Source: Bradyrhizobium septentrionale
Lineage (GTDB): Bacteria; Pseudomonadota; Alphaproteobacteria; Rhizobiales; Xanthobacteraceae
Reading direction: 5' to 3'
Assembly (NCBI RefSeq): GCF_011516645.4
Contig: NZ_CP088285.1
Span: forward strand, 1 to 64,000
DNA length: 64,000 nt
Of the stretch, positions 62,219 to 64,000 are shown piece after piece. Below the pieces are notes generated by a model. That model was not told the DNA's origin. It did no database searches and was given only the letters and a program-made list of their open reading frames with translations. The position numbers and the translations under genes are program-made. Every line of letters starts with the position of its first letter. Position 1 is the first letter of the stretch.

Positions 62219-63529
62219 CTATTTGTAGCTGTATGTGGTGCCGGCCGGCAGCGGCAGCTCGGTCTCGCGCTGCATCTGGCTCTTCGGCCACACCACATAG
62301 GATTTGTCGTCGATATATTGCAGCACCACCGGGAACGAGCGCGCGTTCTGCCCGGCGTACTGCTCGCCCTCGCCGAAGAATTTCACGCCGTAGCCGAGCA
62401 TGGTGCCGCCCTCGGGAATGTCGGTGTCGAGCGCGGCCTTGCGCAGCGCGTCCGGATCGACGCCGCCATACTTCTTGATCGCGCGCGGCAGCACGTCGTC
62501 GAAGAACACGTAAGCGTTGGACGCACCGATGCCGACATGGGCGGAGCGGATCGGCACACCCGGCTTGAGCTTGTCGAATTCCTCGCCGACCATCTTGATG
62601 ACCGGCGGAAGTTTCGTATCCATGCCCTTCTGGTTGGCGAGCCAGATCGAGATCGGGTCGGTGTTGAAGAGATAGTTGGCGTCGGCGCCGAGGCCTTCCT
62701 TGAGCTTCTCGTAGACGCCATAGCCCGCGCCATGGCCGACGATGGCGCCGAACTTCAGCCCCTGCTCGCGGGCCTGGCGGAATAACAGGGTGATGTCCGG
62801 ATTGTAGCCGGTGTGGAAGATCACGTCGGGCTTGGCCCGCTTCAGCTTGGTGACCAGCGCCGACAAATCGGGCGCGGTCGCCGAATAGCCCTCCTTGAGC
62901 ACGATATTGAAACCGGCCTTCTTGGCGCCGGCCTCGTTGCCCTTGGCGACGTCGACGCCATAGGCGCCGTCCTCATGGATGATCGCGACGCGGAGGTCCT
63001 TCGGCTCCTTGCCGAACTTGGACATCGAATATTGCGCGATGAAGTCGGTCGTCATCATGCCGTACTGGTTGCCGGCGGCCTGCGGACGGAACACATATTT
63101 ATAGTTCTTGCCGTCGAACACGCCCGAGGAGATGCAGGTCGTGATCCACATGAACCTCTTCATCTGCTCGACCCGGGCCGAGACCGGCACGCATTGCGCC
63201 GAGGAGAAGAAGCCCATCACCAGGTCGACCTTCTCCTGCTCGAGCAGGCGGACGGCCTCGTTGATGGCGATGTCGGGCTTGCTCTGCGCGTCGGCGTAGA
63301 CGGCCTCGACCTTGTAGCCCTCGACGCCGGTCTTGACGTAATGGTCGAGCATGATCTTGACGCCGGTATATTGCAGCTCGGAGCCGCCGCCGGCGAGCGG
63401 GCCGGTCAGATCGAAGATCACGCCGATCTTGATTTTCTTGTCCTGCGCATGTGCGGCGTCAGCGAAGCCCAGCACCGCAACCGCGACCGACAGACCCGCG
63501 AGCCAGCGGGCAGCCCTCCTGACCGGCAT
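62219..63529 (-). CDS. livK: Periplasmic substrate-binding protein of the liv operon
   Basis: The 436-aa protein has a signal peptide (WLAGLSVAVAVLGFADAAHA) and a type-I periplasmic binding fold (KIGVIFDLTGPLAGGGSEL). I chose the ATG at 63529. It binds the solute that LivHMGF imports. The family is broad, so the ligand could be an amino acid, urea or an aromatic acid; the symbol is given by operon context. Confidence 0.88.
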   Translation of the reverse strand: MPVRRAARWLAGLSVAVAVLGFADAAHAQDKKIKIGVIFDLTGPLAGGGSELQYTGVKIMLDHYVKTGVEGYKVEAVYADAQSKPDIAINEAVRLLEQEKVDLVMGFFSSAQCVPVSARVEQMKRFMWITTCISSGVFDGKNYKYVFRPQAAGNQYGMMTTDFIAQYSMSKFGKEPKDLRVAIIHEDGAYGVDVAKGNEAGAKKAGFNIVLKEGYSATAPDLSALVTKLKRAKPDVIFHTGYNPDITLLFRQAREQGLKFGAIVGHGAGYGVYEKLKEGLGADANYLFNTDPISIWLANQKGMDTKLPPVIKMVGEEFDKLKPGVPIRSAHVGIGASNAYVFFDDVLPRAIKKYGGVDPDALRKAALDTDIPEGGTMLGYGVKFFGEGEQYAGQNARSFPVVLQYIDDKSYVVWPKSQMQRETELPLPAGTTYSYK

Positions 63530-63724
63530 GAATCCCTCCCCAGAGATTGTGCACTGCATTTTTTGTTGTCGTGCCGCCCTATCACAGGGGGAGCGGCCGA
63601 TGATGTCAAGCGCGATGGCTGCGTCCGCACGGCGCAGGCCTGCGTAAACTTTCGGCGGAGCGTCGCGGACGCGCGGCGCCGACGCGGGTGCACATCAAAC
63701 CTGCGGCCGCTTTGGCCTCAAATC

Positions 63725-63750
63725 AAAAAGGCCACCCTGTGGGTGGCCTT
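63725..63750 (-). terminator. Rho-independent terminator after the dienelactone hydrolase gene
   Basis: On the minus strand AAGGCCACCC, loop ACA, GGGTGGCCTT is followed by TTTG. It forms a perfect 10-bp stem directly after the gene at 63756. It should separate that transcript from the liv operon. Confidence 0.85.
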
Positions 63751-63755
63751 CTGGT

Positions 63756-64000
63756 TCACTTTTGCAGGCTTGCGGCGAACAGCTTGGCGGCTTCGGCCTT
63801 CGATTCCTGATCGGCCTTGGCGTCGTATCTGAGCGGCAAATTGAACTTCTTGCCGAGCTCGGTGGCTTCGGGGTTGGTGAACGCATGCACCGCGCCGGGA
63901 TACTCGATGATCCGGTAATCGGCCTTCGCTGCGTCGAAATCCTTCTTCAGCGCATCGTACTGCTCGCGCTTTACGAACGGGTCGTCCGCGCCGTTCAGAA
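63756..64000 (-). CDS. Dienelactone hydrolase family protein, C-terminal part
   Basis: The visible 81 residues read LNGADDPFVKREQYDALKKD, then YRIIEYPGAVHAFTNPEATE, which is the C-terminal end of the dienelactone hydrolase family, including the catalytic Asp (GADD) and His (AVHAFTNP). The rest lies outside the window. It is a putative cytoplasmic or secreted carboxylic-ester hydrolase. Confidence 0.8.
   Translation of the reverse strand, partial: LNGADDPFVKREQYDALKKDFDAAKADYRIIEYPGAVHAFTNPEATELGKKFNLPLRYDAKADQESKAEAAKLFAASLQK

Noticed and set aside
62813..63832. A 339-aa plus-strand frame at the right end
   Set aside because: It is antisense to the livK-type binding protein, which has a signal peptide and family pattern.

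Overview
The window reads as a chromosome segment of a Bradyrhizobium-like alphaproteobacterium. The evidence is a high-GC coding style, a NopD/Ulp1-type type III effector behind a tts-box-like element, a long-form leuA, a livKGFHM operon with ppk2, and several rhizobial IS types. The genus is inferred from protein character; no database search was possible.

Layout. (1) 1-24,290 is a prophage whose main block is on the minus strand. Read in its transcription direction (high to low coordinates) it holds small accessory genes, a ParB-like protein, a Mom-like DNA modification protein, small terminase, a terminase/collagen fusion, connector genes, a full contractile-tail module (tube, sheath, chaperone with a probable -1 frameshift, tape measure, hub, baseplate, fibres), a terminator and a regulator cluster cut by the window edge. 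No portal, prohead protease or capsid gene is present. The terminase ATPase instead runs in frame into a collagen-like protein, so the element is either a headless remnant or a tailocin-like tail particle. (2) 24,333-42,722 is a mosaic of IS elements and debris: an intact IS3-family element, a CYTH gene joined to a transposase remnant, two pieces of IS1380-type transposase, prophage scraps, a truncated DNA methyltransferase/restriction gene, a 1053-aa SUMO-protease effector, a secreted transglutaminase-like protein, a mini-catalase, two tandem AraC regulators (one frameshifted) and an intact IS1182-type element flanked by CTAG. (3) 43,035-51,033 looks like ordinary chromosome: an AraC regulator ahead of an EmrAB-type efflux pair, an HD hydrolase, an alpha/beta hydrolase and a LysR regulator. 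(4) 51,252-54,624 holds leuA with a newly recognised leucine-rich leader ORF and competing hairpins, and an IS481-type element about 200 bp further upstream. (5) 55,230-64,000 holds a membrane spermidine-synthase-like protein, the complete branched-chain amino-acid ABC transporter operon (livK-G-F, a repeat, livH-M) ending in ppk2, and the 3' part of a dienelactone hydrolase.

Working together: the tail genes form an overlapping, translationally coupled operon (many ATGA junctions). The liv operon couples uptake to PPK2 through a 35-bp overlap. leuA is probably controlled by leucine supply through its leader. Two families of palindromic intergenic repeats occur twice each in the core part and not in the mosaic or prophage.
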